Assembly: GCF_036511935.1 (NCBI RefSeq)
Contig: NZ_AP028879.1
Location: 5,656 to 69,655 of the forward strand
DNA length: 64,000 nt
DNA from: Marinobacter nanhaiticus D15-8W
GTDB taxonomy: Bacteria > Pseudomonadota > Gammaproteobacteria > Pseudomonadales > Oleiphilaceae
Reading direction: 5' to 3'
Part shown: positions 1-7,913 of the stretch, one piece after another
How the letters are laid out: each line of letters begins with the position of its first letter
How positions within the stretch are numbered: the first letter of the stretch is position 1
Made by a program: the position numbers and the translations under genes
The notes under the pieces: generated by a model
The model's input: the letters and a program-made list of their open reading frames with translations, nothing else
What the model was told of the DNA's origin: nothing
Databases searched by the model: none

Positions 1-558
1 CCGGTGCTTGTGATAATTTTTGATAATTAAATTCAGGTCATTCATAAGCCGTCGGAGAGGCTTTGCGTATATTTTTTCACGCTTTTTATATTCTGAACGC
101 TCTACCACGCCTTTAAAGTGCAATTCTTTCAATGCTTTAGTGATTTCGTTCAGAATGACAAATAGGCGAATAAAGCTATTCACCAGTGGCGTACCTTTTC
201 CCTTTTCTATCGTCACTGGGTACTGTTCGCTTTTTTCCAGGGATACGTTAACGGCCTTAACAATGGGGTCGTTTAATTCTTTCGTTAGCGCTTCCAGGGA
301 TACGCGCAATTGATTTTCTGTCTCTGAAATACGCTTACTAATTTCAGGACGCAGCTTGCGAGCCAGGGCGCTACTTAATTTGTGTTCTTCCCGTTTGTTG
401 CTCGCAAAAGCCTCAATTGAAAAAAGACCTTCAGCTACGCGCTTACCGCTCACACGCGGATCGTTGATGCCCTTGTTGAAATAATCCTTATCCCAAAGGA
501 CGATCAAATAAATATCGTTAACAATGATTTGAGCATCATATTTTTTAGTGTCTTTCAT
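1..558 (-). CDS. Unrecognised protein, 3' end outside window
   Basis: The minus-strand frame is open for 186 codons from an ATG at 558 to the window edge, so the C-terminus is missing. It begins MKDTKKYDAQIIVNDIYLIV and is charged and mostly helical, with a basic C-terminal half (KKREKIYAKPLRRLMNDLNL). No signal peptide or membrane segment is visible. It overlaps the upstream gene's stop by 14 bp, which indicates translational coupling in the coupling-protein/parAB operon. I do not recognise the family; the layout loosely recalls short helical proteins of integrating conjugative elements. A role in partition or transfer follows only from position. Confidence 0.6.
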   Translation of the reverse strand, partial: MKDTKKYDAQIIVNDIYLIVLWDKDYFNKGINDPRVSGKRVAEGLFSIEAFASNKREEHKLSSALARKLRPEISKRISETENQLRVSLEALTKELNDPIVKAVNVSLEKSEQYPVTIEKGKGTPLVNSFIRLFVILNEITKALKELHFKGVVERSEYKKREKIYAKPLRRLMNDLNLIIKNYHKHR

Positions 559-988
559 TTGCAGCGCCTTTCAGTTTAATTACTGTCTCGGCAGGTAATT
601 CTTTAATGGCCGCGTGCAAAAAAGGCAGTTCACTGCGTGCCTGCACGCCCGGACCTGGGTAGTCATCCCTGCAGAAATCCATAGTTAGAAAGTAATCCGG
701 CTCACGGTTAATTCTAACTATTTCGTTAGCTAATAGTTTTGCCCATGACTCTTTTTGGTTTTCCAGGCACGTCGAGATAATGCGTCCCAGCCTGGACGCC
801 GAATCGCTGTTTGGTTCTCGGCCTGCCGCAACTGCGCATTGCCAGTCGTTGAACAAAGCTGCGCCTTTTACCGGGTCATCGGTTGGATTCCCTGGCCCCA
901 TACGGGGCTCCCAGGGAATCACCCATAGAGACGGATCGTCTCTGAATCGCTCGTAGTCGTCAGGCTTCGCCAGTCGAACCATTGGCAT
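545..988 (-). CDS. Unrecognised 147-aa protein downstream of parB
   Basis: This acidic soluble protein starts MPMVRLAKPDDYERF and contains an aromatic stretch (SLWVIPWEPRMGPG). No catalytic motif is recognised. The start ATG at 988 lies 2 nt beyond the parB stop, and its 3' end overlaps the next gene by 14 bp, so it is clearly a member of the same operon. The family is unknown to me. It could be a partition accessory or a passenger that rides on the operon promoter. Confidence 0.6.
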   Translation of the reverse strand: MPMVRLAKPDDYERFRDDPSLWVIPWEPRMGPGNPTDDPVKGAALFNDWQCAVAAGREPNSDSASRLGRIISTCLENQKESWAKLLANEIVRINREPDYFLTMDFCRDDYPGPGVQARSELPFLHAAIKELPAETVIKLKGAANERH

Positions 989-990
989 GA

Positions 991-1917
991 TTACTGGCCT
1001 TCCGCAGCAAGCGTGTTTAGACGTTCGTCAATTTGATTGGCGAGTTCGCTTGCATCTTGTTCTGGCGACAGATCGAGCAATACGGCGAGCGCTTTCGCCT
1101 TTGGCTCACTCAGGCCCAGGTTAAGATACTGCGTCGTGTTCCCCTGACTGGTGCCCTCCCCTTCAGTTTCCGATTCGGAAACTTGCGGCTTTGGCTCGAC
1201 TGGTTTCTTCTTTTGTTTTGGTTGAAGCGATTTGATGGCCTGCGGTACCGAATCGCCCTTCTCTATTTTCTTCTTGAGCTTTTCAATCTGCTTTTCGTCC
1301 AACTTCTTCAGGTCGTAGATCAAATTTACATCGCCGACCAGATCGCGGCGCACCAGCTCTTGTGCCGGTTCATCCAGGGTTAACACGGCCATGATCTTAC
1401 TCAGCTGGGTTTTGTTCCTGATGCCATGCGCGATCATGATTTGCTTGCTGTCGAAGCCGAATTCTTCTTTGTCGCGTTGAATGGAGCGCGCACGCTGCCA
1501 TAGCGTTAACCCTTTTTTCAGGGCATTTTCTGTTACATGGTCCAGGCGGTTTTCAACGGTAGCTCGTTTTTGAATACGGCAAGGGATTTCGTCAATTTCG
1601 GCTATGCCTGCTGCACGCCACCGGCTTTCACCTTTGATAATCTCGTGTTTGCCATCTTCATCGGCAGGTAGAACAGAAATAGGATCACGAACCCCGTACT
1701 TTTTCCCGTCCTGCAGCTCGATGCTCATTGAGTCCGCAAGGCTTTTTACATGCGCCACTGTGGCCGGATCGTCCCAATCGTCGCGATCCTGGCCGGGCTG
1801 AGGAACGATCTTGTCTCGCCGAAGGTAAACAATTTCGTTTTCGTTGTACTGCGGGCGATCCGCTTCCTGTGCGGCGCCACCCTGGATGAAGTCATTGACG
1901 TTTGGCTTGCTTTTCAT
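991..1917 (-). CDS. parB: ParB-family DNA-binding partition protein
   Basis: 308 aa. The N-terminal ParB/Srx-type domain (about residues 30-115) includes GVRDPISVLP and the nucleotide-pocket signature GESRWRAA, the equivalent of the usual GERRxRA box. A helix-turn-helix follows at about residues 150-185 (DSKQIMIAHGIRNKTQLSKI). The C-terminal part is lysine-rich and low in complexity. The family binds centromere sites (parS) and spreads or loads by CTP binding; the KorB branch is also a repressor. The gene overlaps parA by 4 bp (ATGA). A copy of the presumed ParB palindrome lies inside this coding sequence, in the part encoding QVSESETEG. Confidence 0.9.
   Translation of the reverse strand: MKSKPNVNDFIQGGAAQEADRPQYNENEIVYLRRDKIVPQPGQDRDDWDDPATVAHVKSLADSMSIELQDGKKYGVRDPISVLPADEDGKHEIIKGESRWRAAGIAEIDEIPCRIQKRATVENRLDHVTENALKKGLTLWQRARSIQRDKEEFGFDSKQIMIAHGIRNKTQLSKIMAVLTLDEPAQELVRRDLVGDVNLIYDLKKLDEKQIEKLKKKIEKGDSVPQAIKSLQPKQKKKPVEPKPQVSESETEGEGTSQGNTTQYLNLGLSEPKAKALAVLLDLSPEQDASELANQIDERLNTLAAEGQ
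1165..1183. promoter_or_regulatory. parS-like palindrome inside parB
   Basis: AGTTTCCGATTCGGAAACT is a 19-bp palindrome with one non-paired centre position. It is identical to copies upstream of the operon at 4608 and 4653 apart from the central base. It lies inside the parB reading frame, as parS sites sometimes do. Binding by ParB is inferred. Confidence 0.65.
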
Positions 1918-2561
1918 TGGCTGTCTCCCAGGTTGGTTACTTCTTGAAGGAATTGATCCATTTCAGTGATGGCGTGCTGGTCTTTCTTCCATTCACTCAC
2001 TACAGCGCCTTCACCGATGCAACGACGATAGGCCACACGCTCACAGATTCGCGCACTCAGCACTTCAAGTTCGTTTTCCTGCAGCCATTCAAACATTCGG
2101 TCAGCATCCTTTACGTGTGGCTGCGGCGACACCCTGGACAGCAGAACTCTGATTTTCAGGTCTGGATTGAAGTCTTTGGCAATTTCTGTGATTTCAAGCA
2201 GATCGGTCATCGAGGCAGAGTCGAGGTCGGAGGCGCCAACGGGAACAATGGCAATGTCGGCCAAGAGCAGGGCGCTACGCAGGCCCGATGAGTCGCGACC
2301 GCCCGCGTCGATTACCGTATTTTCGAAACCTTGGGACAGGTTGCGTCCTTCATCAAAGACAGCGCGGCCAGCTAGACAAGTTGTTGTCGGGCTAGGGCTC
2401 CTTTCGGCATCACGCCGCCAAGCCGCCCAAGAGGCGCCGCTTGCCTGGGGGTCTGCGTCTATCAGTAGTGCAGAGCCTTGGCCCGCGAGATGGGTTGCAA
2501 GGTGGATGGCGTTCGTCGTTTTACCGACGCCGCCCTTTGTATTCACAATGGCGTATTTCAT
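1914..2561 (-). CDS. parA: ParA-family partition ATPase
   Basis: 215 aa. The deviant Walker A box KGGVGKTT (residues 9-16) is typical of ParA/MinD ATPases, followed by LLIDADPQASGASWA with the A' motif aspartate. DAGG in VIDAGGRDSSG is the Walker B region. There is no N-terminal HTH, so this is a short type Ib-like or KorB-partner ParA that probably leaves repression to ParB. The start overlaps the coupling-protein stop by one base and the stop overlaps parB by 4 bp. It moves plasmid-ParB complexes over the nucleoid. Confidence 0.9.
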   Translation of the reverse strand: MKYAIVNTKGGVGKTTNAIHLATHLAGQGSALLIDADPQASGASWAAWRRDAERSPSPTTTCLAGRAVFDEGRNLSQGFENTVIDAGGRDSSGLRSALLLADIAIVPVGASDLDSASMTDLLEITEIAKDFNPDLKIRVLLSRVSPQPHVKDADRMFEWLQENELEVLSARICERVAYRRCIGEGAVVSEWKKDQHAITEMDQFLQEVTNLGDSQ

Positions 2562-4588
2562 TAGATGCCCTCGATGTCGTCCAGATCGGATAGGTCGACT
2601 CCGGATTTAGCCGGAGTTTTCGTATTCTTTTGGGTTGGCTGACCCTGGAGGATGCTTGCGGCAGCATCTTCAATGCTTTGTGCTTCGTCGTCAGTCAGTG
2701 GCTTGTATGTCGCCTTTGCTACGCGACTGTCCGTGGTTGAGGTCTCGATAGAGTGTTCCGGTTGAGCCGGTGTGTCGTTTTCAAAGTCGGGCACCGGGTC
2801 ATCGTCGTTCTCTTGTGGTTCCAATGGCTGGTCTTCCCTTGAGTTCCTGGCGCCATTCTTGAGATCAGAAAACTGCTGTTGTATTTCTGACTGCCGGGCC
2901 GGGATGCCGTTAAGTTCTTTGACCGGTACCCAGCAGGTAAACAGGAGTTCGGCGAGCTTGCCGGGACGCTTGAGCATGGCAACTCGCTCAGGGAAGGAGA
3001 GCACTTGATTTGAGGTTATGAGCGCTTCTTCCTGTGTGCCTACCGTTCTTTCATCTGACCATTGTTCGGCACCGCTTTTGTTTCGTTGTAGCCGCTCCAT
3101 ACGTGTCACGGTCTTTTGAACGGTACCCGTTTTGCCGGATACCCATTGAGCAGTTTCAATATCATCCGAGCCATGGGATATGGTCAGTCGCGTGTTTGTT
3201 TCGATTCCGGCCCTGATAGAAGGCCCGTTTAGGGATTTATCGGGAATATTCATCAAATCGAGAATCGACTGATAGGCCAGCCCCATGCACATACCATTAC
3301 CCAATACCGTTGCCAGGGCGTCAGCTAGTGAGTCAGTGACTATAAACCGGCACTCATCGATGTAAACGAGGGTAGGGTGCGGTAATGGCTTTTGCAGCGT
3401 AATTTGAACCATTTCGTCTACCAGCGCTATCGTCGCTGCACGTACCAGGGTGTCTTTAGTATGAGAGCGCACATACATCACCTTGCCCTCATCCATCGTC
3501 TGCTTAATGTCCAGTGAATTTTCCCTGTTCGCCAGCAGGGGAGGGAGGTTCATAAACTCTGCGACTTTCTCGAAAATGTCGCCACCCTCTTCGCGAATCC
3601 ACTGGTGTTTAGATTCAGATATCGCACTGTGCTTGCCTTCAAGAAGACGCTTTAACTGTGCCAGCGATCCATCCCAATAGGGCATCAAATAATCGATAAT
3701 TGCCCTTTCTTTCAGCTTGAAATGATCCGCGTTTGTGCCGGTCGCAGCCATCTTAAAAGCTTTAACTAGGCGCTCCCTACGGTCACGAATTGTGCCGCCA
3801 ATGAAAGGCGAATAGTTGCCAGGGCCGACCCCGTTTAGGTCGAGGATTCCGGGTGCTGGTCGACCACTTATTTCGCAAGATTCGCGCATAATATCGTAGA
3901 TGAACTTGTCGGGTTTAAGGTCGAAAAACCAAACCCCCCAACCCTTACGAATTGCTTGGTCAAGTACAACACCTTTATAGACGCCCTTGCCTGTTTGAGT
4001 TGGACCAAGAATCTTCGCGTGGGTCTTTAGAAAGTCCTCATCGGCCATATAAATGGGGTCGCCATTCTGGCTCATTCCCAGAAACATTTGGTCATTTTTA
4101 TAGTATGTTCTTGGGTCAAAATTTTGCGGCTTTAGGCGCTGGTTCTCGACGCGAATATCAGACAAATTATCTGCACTCTGACGCAAAGAAAAGCGACGCC
4201 AAAAAGCTGAAAGTTGAGGCGTAATAAAGCGCTCAAAAGAGAGCTTTAAAAAGGGCGGTATTACGGCAACGACAATCAGCGACCACCAGAGGTTTGTTGA
4301 TGCTTCTGTCAGCTGGTCATAGAGGCTTTCCATGTATCTATTGGCATCACTGCCCAGGTGCCATTTAGCGAGTCCATATACAGCTAGAAAGAAGCAGGGG
4401 ATGACCAAAATTAACAGGATAAGGGCGAGTCGCCGTAGGGAGACGAGAAGAATTTCAATAGGAGTTTTTTCGTCAGTTTGACGAACGGCACCACCTGTAA
4501 GGGTTACGGTAAAAACACCTAAAACGGCGGCAATTGATAACGCTACCCAAGGATTGGCGTTATCCAAAATGATCCGCAAAATCTCCAT
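2561..4588 (-). CDS. VirD4/TraG-like type IV coupling protein
   Basis: 675 aa from the ATG at 4588. That start is chosen because it has a strong AGGGAG ribosome site, and a further upstream start would force translation through the palindromes at 4608-4706. Membrane segments are at about 12-30, 52-72 and 100-116. Walker A GPTQTGKGV is at 195-203 and Walker B LVYIDECRF lies in the C-terminal half. The tail after about 570 is acidic and probably disordered. The protein docks the relaxosome to the VirB channel. It heads an operon with parAB and stands back to back with the relaxase-like gene at 5593, like MobB/MobC of CloDF13. Confidence 0.88.
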   Translation of the reverse strand: MEILRIILDNANPWVALSIAAVLGVFTVTLTGGAVRQTDEKTPIEILLVSLRRLALILLILVIPCFFLAVYGLAKWHLGSDANRYMESLYDQLTEASTNLWWSLIVVAVIPPFLKLSFERFITPQLSAFWRRFSLRQSADNLSDIRVENQRLKPQNFDPRTYYKNDQMFLGMSQNGDPIYMADEDFLKTHAKILGPTQTGKGVYKGVVLDQAIRKGWGVWFFDLKPDKFIYDIMRESCEISGRPAPGILDLNGVGPGNYSPFIGGTIRDRRERLVKAFKMAATGTNADHFKLKERAIIDYLMPYWDGSLAQLKRLLEGKHSAISESKHQWIREEGGDIFEKVAEFMNLPPLLANRENSLDIKQTMDEGKVMYVRSHTKDTLVRAATIALVDEMVQITLQKPLPHPTLVYIDECRFIVTDSLADALATVLGNGMCMGLAYQSILDLMNIPDKSLNGPSIRAGIETNTRLTISHGSDDIETAQWVSGKTGTVQKTVTRMERLQRNKSGAEQWSDERTVGTQEEALITSNQVLSFPERVAMLKRPGKLAELLFTCWVPVKELNGIPARQSEIQQQFSDLKNGARNSREDQPLEPQENDDDPVPDFENDTPAQPEHSIETSTTDSRVAKATYKPLTDDEAQSIEDAAASILQGQPTQKNTKTPAKSGVDLSDLDDIEGI

Positions 4589-4607
4589 TTCCACTCCCTT
4601 GATAAGG

Positions 4608-4706
4608 AGTTTCCGATTCGGAAACTTGGCGCAATTGATGTCGCGTTCTGGTAGTTTCCGAATCGGAAACTCTGAACGCTTCAGCCTCGGTTTCCGATTC
4701 GGAAAC
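4608..4706. promoter_or_regulatory. Cluster of three parS-like palindromes
   Basis: Copies of GTTTCCGAWTCGGAAAC lie at 4609-4625, 4654-4670 and 4690-4706, with centre spacings of 45 and 36 bp. The first two extend by a further paired base on each side. They sit between the predicted promoter and the coupling-protein start, so ParB bound here could act both as centromere complex and as repressor of the coupling protein-parAB operon. Confidence 0.75.
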
Positions 4707-4733
4707 ATTTTCGCAGGCCACATGATAATTTTT

Positions 4734-4762
4734 ATGGTATGCGCATACTATGAAAATTTCAA
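4734..4762 (-). promoter_or_regulatory. Predicted promoter of coupling-protein/parAB operon with operator
   Basis: On the minus strand TTGAAA (4762-4757) and TACCAT (4739-4734) are separated by 17 bp. The perfect palindrome GTATGCGCATAC (4737-4748) covers the spacer and part of the -10 box, as expected for a repressor operator. A plus-strand TATAAT at about 4784 could serve a divergent promoter. Confidence 0.5.
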
Positions 4763-4942
4763 TAGGACCTGCTATAATAAAAAGCATAATAAATGCCATA
4801 TTAAATAGGCCGTTTTTATGCGTCCAAAACCACTGATAAGCGATTGGCCTATCGGCCAAAGTGTAGCGGCTTTCAGCCGCAACACTCGCCTTCGGGGGAG
4901 CGCCCCTCCGGCTTATGAGGGTTCCGCAAATGCTCCACCCTC

Positions 4943-4981
4943 TTTGGTGTTTCGGCCCCTGAACGGTGCCGAAACACCAAA
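4943..4981. repeat. 13-bp perfect inverted repeat
   Basis: TTTGGTGTTTCGG at 4943-4955 pairs with CCGAAACACCAAA at 4969-4981 across a 13-nt loop. It is the first of the hairpins in the candidate oriT. Confidence 0.85.
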
Positions 4982-4988
4982 TTCACCC

Positions 4989-5238
4989 GCGCGAGCGTCC
5001 GGCTTACGCCGGACCCACCTCCTCCGGAGCTGCGCCGCACTCCCAATTCGAGTCCCAGTCGGGGCTGGTCCGTCTCTTGTCCGTAAACACGGCTTGCCCG
5101 AAAGGGTGGTGCCTTGGCACCTTCCGCCTTCGCTCCAGTTAGCCTTTGGCACCACCTTTTCGGGTCGTCCGGCGAGTCTGGACGCCTCGCCTACCGCCTC
5201 CGAACGAGGTGGGTCCGGCGTAAGCCGGACGCTCGCGC
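4989..5238. repeat. 33-bp perfect inverted repeat, 184-nt spacer
   Basis: Positions 4989-5021 are the exact reverse complement of 5206-5238. Each arm itself contains the small palindrome GTCCGGC-TTAC-GCCGGAC. The perfect match over 33 bp in non-coding DNA argues for selection or a recent duplication-inversion. Confidence 0.9.
5097..5164. repeat. 17-bp inverted repeat nested in the larger one
   Basis: CCCGAAAGGGTGGTGCC at 5097-5113 pairs with 5148-5164 at 16 of 17 positions. It lies wholly inside the spacer of the 33-bp inverted repeat. Confidence 0.8.
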
Positions 5239-5303
5239 AGAATGCGCGGGCCAGAGGCTTCGCCCCCTGGTTTCGTCCTGAACGGACGCAACCAGGGCAG
5301 ACC

Positions 5304-5331
5304 GAAATCGGGGGAAGACACCCCCGATTTC
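5304..5331. repeat. 11-bp perfect hairpin
   Basis: GAAATCGGGGG (5304-5314), a 6-nt loop AAGACA, then CCCCCGATTTC (5321-5331). The compact stable hairpin could serve as a relaxase recognition hairpin or a terminator; there is no U-tract beyond CTTGT. Confidence 0.8.
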
Positions 5332-5377
5332 TTGTCCGTCACGTAGGCGTGACGGCCATCTGTCTGTCTTCTTTTTT

Positions 5378-5417
5378 CCGCGAATTGGGCTGCGCTATCG
5401 CGCATCGCAATTCGCGG
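5378..5417. repeat. 10-bp inverted repeat near the relaxase-like gene
   Basis: CCGCGAATTG (5378-5387) pairs with CAATTCGCGG (5408-5417). It is the last of the stem-loops before the gene at 5593. Confidence 0.75.
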
Positions 5418-5592
5418 AAACCGCCGTGCCCCGCATCCGGGTTCGGCGTCGTCAGGATTGCGTTGCTGAATCATCGCCGGCGTCGGCTCGATCCAGCATC
5501 AACCCTGAGTAGGCTACATTGGTTCACTGAATCTCACGATGCCGGGAGGGGCGGTTTTCCGCTGCCGGTAACTCGACGTTGGAGGTTGCTTA

Positions 5593-6336
5593 ATGGATGA
5601 GTTTTGGGGTGGTGGGCACGGATCGCACAAGCGTGGTAAAGACAAGATTGAAAGGGTGATTTTGTGGCTCGCGTGGTTCGATTATTCGGACCGTAAAACT
5701 ATTGCTCTGATGTTGGGTGTAAAGGAGCGCGGGCAGGGCGCTTTTTTTAAACGCCTGGAAGAAAGCGGTTTCGTCAAAGTCGATAAAGCGCCAGGCCTGA
5801 AACACAGTATCTACAGCCTGGGTGATGCTGGCTTTGACCTGGCTAAAATCTTGGCGCCAGAAATCGATCTAAAACGTCGGCGGCGGTTGCCCGCCTGGAT
5901 CACGCTGGTTCATTCGTTTTCGATCCAGTCCGCTGTGATCCATCGCATGGATCAGGTGGACGGCATCTATCCTGAGAAAACACTCAAGCACCTGCGAGCT
6001 GTTCGTTTACCGGATGCGATCCTGCAAATGAAAAACGGTGAGCGAGTGGCCGTTGAAGTCGAGCTTCAACACAAAGCCACTGCTCGCGTTTATCACATCT
6101 ATCTTGCGCACCTGCGCAACATCAAAAACGAGCATTACGACCGGGTGCTTTACCTTTTCCCCAAAGAGACGTTGCGACGTCTCTATGAAGAAAAGTTTGT
6201 CGAGCCGATGTGGCCGATCTACAAGCTGAACGATCAAAGCCGTCTCGCCATGGACAACACCCGGCAGTTCGACGCATCCAACGTGCAGCAGGCTCAGTTG
6301 TTCCAATTCAAAACTGAGGAGCTATACACCCTATGA
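5593..6336 (+). CDS. Replic_Relax-family protein, candidate MOBC relaxase
   Basis: 247 aa with GGAGG 8 nt before the ATG. The N-terminal 80 residues look like a winged helix (TIALMLGVKERGQGAFFKRLEESGFV). The C-terminal part has a nuclease-like pattern: D141 in RLPDAIL, E155 and E157 in VAVEVELQHK, and K161, which fits the PD-(D/E)xK-like arrangement described for MobC of CloDF13. It is translationally coupled to virB11 (4-bp overlap). The coupling protein and a hairpin-rich interval lie directly upstream. No other relaxase is present in the window. A replication role is the alternative. Confidence 0.6.
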   Translation: MDEFWGGGHGSHKRGKDKIERVILWLAWFDYSDRKTIALMLGVKERGQGAFFKRLEESGFVKVDKAPGLKHSIYSLGDAGFDLAKILAPEIDLKRRRRLPAWITLVHSFSIQSAVIHRMDQVDGIYPEKTLKHLRAVRLPDAILQMKNGERVAVEVELQHKATARVYHIYLAHLRNIKNEHYDRVLYLFPKETLRRLYEEKFVEPMWPIYKLNDQSRLAMDNTRQFDASNVQQAQLFQFKTEELYTL

Positions 6337-7352
6337 GTTTCAAAGAGACGTTGATCGGTAATGTTCCGGAGAACGAGGCGGACGGCTGGGATCTTCTTCT
6401 GCATTATTTTGAGCCCTTGGCTCAATACTATGCAGATCCGGAAGTCACCGAAATTCTGGTCAATCGCTTTGACCATATTTTGGTTGAGCGGAACAACAAG
6501 ATGGAGGTGTGCGAAACCACATTCGGTGACGAAAACGCGCTGCAGAAGTTGATGATTCAAATCGCCAACCGGTTGCACCAAAGGCTAGACGACGATCATC
6601 CGATCCTCGATGCGCGTTTTCCCGATGGTTCGCGTGCCTGTTGCACGCTGCCCTCGGTATCGCCATACGGCGCCACCATGACGCTTCGAATTGCGCCAAG
6701 ACGCCTGCTCACCTTTGATGACTTGGTTGAGAAAGGAAGTCTGACTCAGGAGATGGTGGATTTCCTGCGAGAAAAGGTGGCAGGTGCGGCAAACATGCTG
6801 GTATCCGGTAACACCGGTTCCGGTAAGACAACTGTTTTGCGAGCCGCCGCCGCTTTCGTCGACAAAGGGGAACGGGTGATTACCGCTGAAGATACCCAGG
6901 AACTACACCTGGGGAAGATGTTGCCGAACTGTTTGCCGATGGAAGCACCGAAGCGGAAAACTGACTTCCCGGTCACGCTCGCAACGCTGATAAAAACCAT
7001 GTTGCGGCAGCGTCCGGACCGGGGGTGGGTAGGGGAGATTCGCGACGGCGAAGCCGCCGATGCTTTTCTCCAGCTCTTGAATACCGGGCATACCGGGTGC
7101 GCTTCCAGTCTTCATGCCAATAGTTGTGAGGATGCGATCGCCCGCATTCAGTACCTGATTGCCACCCGTGGTGGCATCAGCTACGAATTGGCCGGGCGGC
7201 AAGTTCTTGGATCGGTGCAGTTGCTGGTTCACGCTTCCAGGAACTACCAGTTCGGGCGAAAGATTACCGAGATTTGCATGGTGGAGGATGGCGTCGTTAA
7301 ACCGGTATTCCGGTTTAACGACGCCACCGGCCAGCATGAGCGGGTGGGGTAG
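6333..7352 (+). CDS. virB11: VirB11-family traffic ATPase
   Basis: 339 aa. Walker A GNTGSGKTT is at residues 159-167. The Asp-box ITAEDTQEL, Walker B region RPDRGWVGEIRDGEA and His-box TGHTGCASSLHAN follow in the usual order. The hexameric ATPase works at the cytoplasmic base of the T4SS, switching between pilus assembly and DNA transfer. It is placed with the relaxase-like gene, about 3.4 kb before the rest of the virB operon. The last 20 codons contain a perfect 16-bp inverted repeat. Confidence 0.92.
   Translation: MSFKETLIGNVPENEADGWDLLLHYFEPLAQYYADPEVTEILVNRFDHILVERNNKMEVCETTFGDENALQKLMIQIANRLHQRLDDDHPILDARFPDGSRACCTLPSVSPYGATMTLRIAPRRLLTFDDLVEKGSLTQEMVDFLREKVAGAANMLVSGNTGSGKTTVLRAAAAFVDKGERVITAEDTQELHLGKMLPNCLPMEAPKRKTDFPVTLATLIKTMLRQRPDRGWVGEIRDGEAADAFLQLLNTGHTGCASSLHANSCEDAIARIQYLIATRGGISYELAGRQVLGSVQLLVHASRNYQFGRKITEICMVEDGVVKPVFRFNDATGQHERVG
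7290..7325. repeat. Perfect 16-bp hairpin inside the 3' end of virB11
   Basis: GGCGTCGTTAAACCGG (7290-7305), a TATT loop, then its exact reverse complement (7310-7325). It encodes residues near DGVVKPVFRFNDA. Such a long perfect stem in coding sequence is very unlikely by chance. It may work as an mRNA stabiliser or attenuator. Confidence 0.85.
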
Positions 7353-7357
7353 ATTGG

Positions 7358-7710
7358 TTTCGCCCGTTGGGCGACCAGGGCAGCGCCCTGGACTTTCTAT
7401 GGTCGGCAGCAGACTCTCTACCTTCGGCGCGGAGCGCCGAAACGTCCGAGACTGCTAAGCGCCTCCTTCCTAGCGGTAATGGCGCATCCTGCGCCATAAC
7501 CGCCGAGTATGATCCCCGCTTACGCGGGGTCCCGGTACCGGCAACCTCGCGGCTTACCGGCTCCCGTCCGGGCTCTGAAATCTCTACTGATTGCTTAGTA
7601 TCGGGAAGGCCGCCCGTGGTCGTCCTTCCCCTGGTGGCAGGGTGTAGCGCCTTCCAGGGCGTCAAGGGGCCGTGTCCTCGCTTCGCTGCGGGCCGCACCC
7701 ACCCCTTGAC
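7358..7710. repeat. Left member of long inverted repeat bracketing the T4SS region
   Basis: Two blocks recur in reverse orientation near 21.7 kb. Block A 7358-7392 matches 21734-21768 at about 34 of 35 positions. Block B 7659-7710 matches 21603-21654 at about 50 of 52. The DNA between A and B is partly alike but of different length (about 265 versus 80 bp). The interval 7353-7790 contains no credible gene and several small GC hairpins with TTAC loops. Confidence 0.85.
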
Positions 7711-7795
7711 TCCCTTCCTGGCGAGGCGGGCTTAGACGGGCTCTAGAGGGCAATCCAAATTATCTATTAAAGCCTTGTTTTGCATGGGTAATATA

Positions 7796-7838
7796 AACCC
7801 TAATAGGGTTGTAAATAAACCCTTTTAGGGTTTATAAT
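7796..7838 (+). promoter_or_regulatory. Predicted klcA promoter with two tandem operators
   Basis: TTGTAA (7809-7814) and TATAAT (7833-7838) are 18 bp apart. TAAACCC-TTTTA-GGGTTTA (7816-7834) fills the spacer and a related palindrome AACCC-TAATA-GGGTT (7796-7810) lies just upstream, touching the -35 box. The arrangement suggests tight repression, possibly relieved in a new host after transfer. Confidence 0.65.
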
Positions 7839-7913
7839 TTGTTTGTCGGTTGAGGGAAACCACCACTTTCGCCCAGGCCGACAAAAACCACCCTTCAATA
7901 CGAGGTTTTCGAT

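Larger units (their letters stand above)
4860..5592. other. Non-coding, inverted-repeat-rich interval; candidate oriT
   Basis: About 730 bp between the divergent coupling-protein and relaxase-like genes holds five strong inverted repeats and no convincing gene. The long plus frame through it (4818-5600) has arginine/proline-rich composition typical of GC-rich non-coding DNA. Transfer origins of MOBC systems lie next to the relaxase gene, so this is the most likely oriT of the window. The nic site cannot be assigned from sequence alone. Confidence 0.5.

Noticed and set aside
4560..4859. 99-codon minus-strand frame with repeated SESET patterns
   Set aside because: The repeats come from translating the parS-like palindromes; the frame overlaps the promoter and the true coupling-protein start.
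4818..5600. 260-codon plus-strand frame in the candidate oriT
   Set aside because: Composition is Arg/Pro/Ser-rich, it crosses five inverted repeats, has no ribosome site and is typical of a GC-rich non-coding frame.
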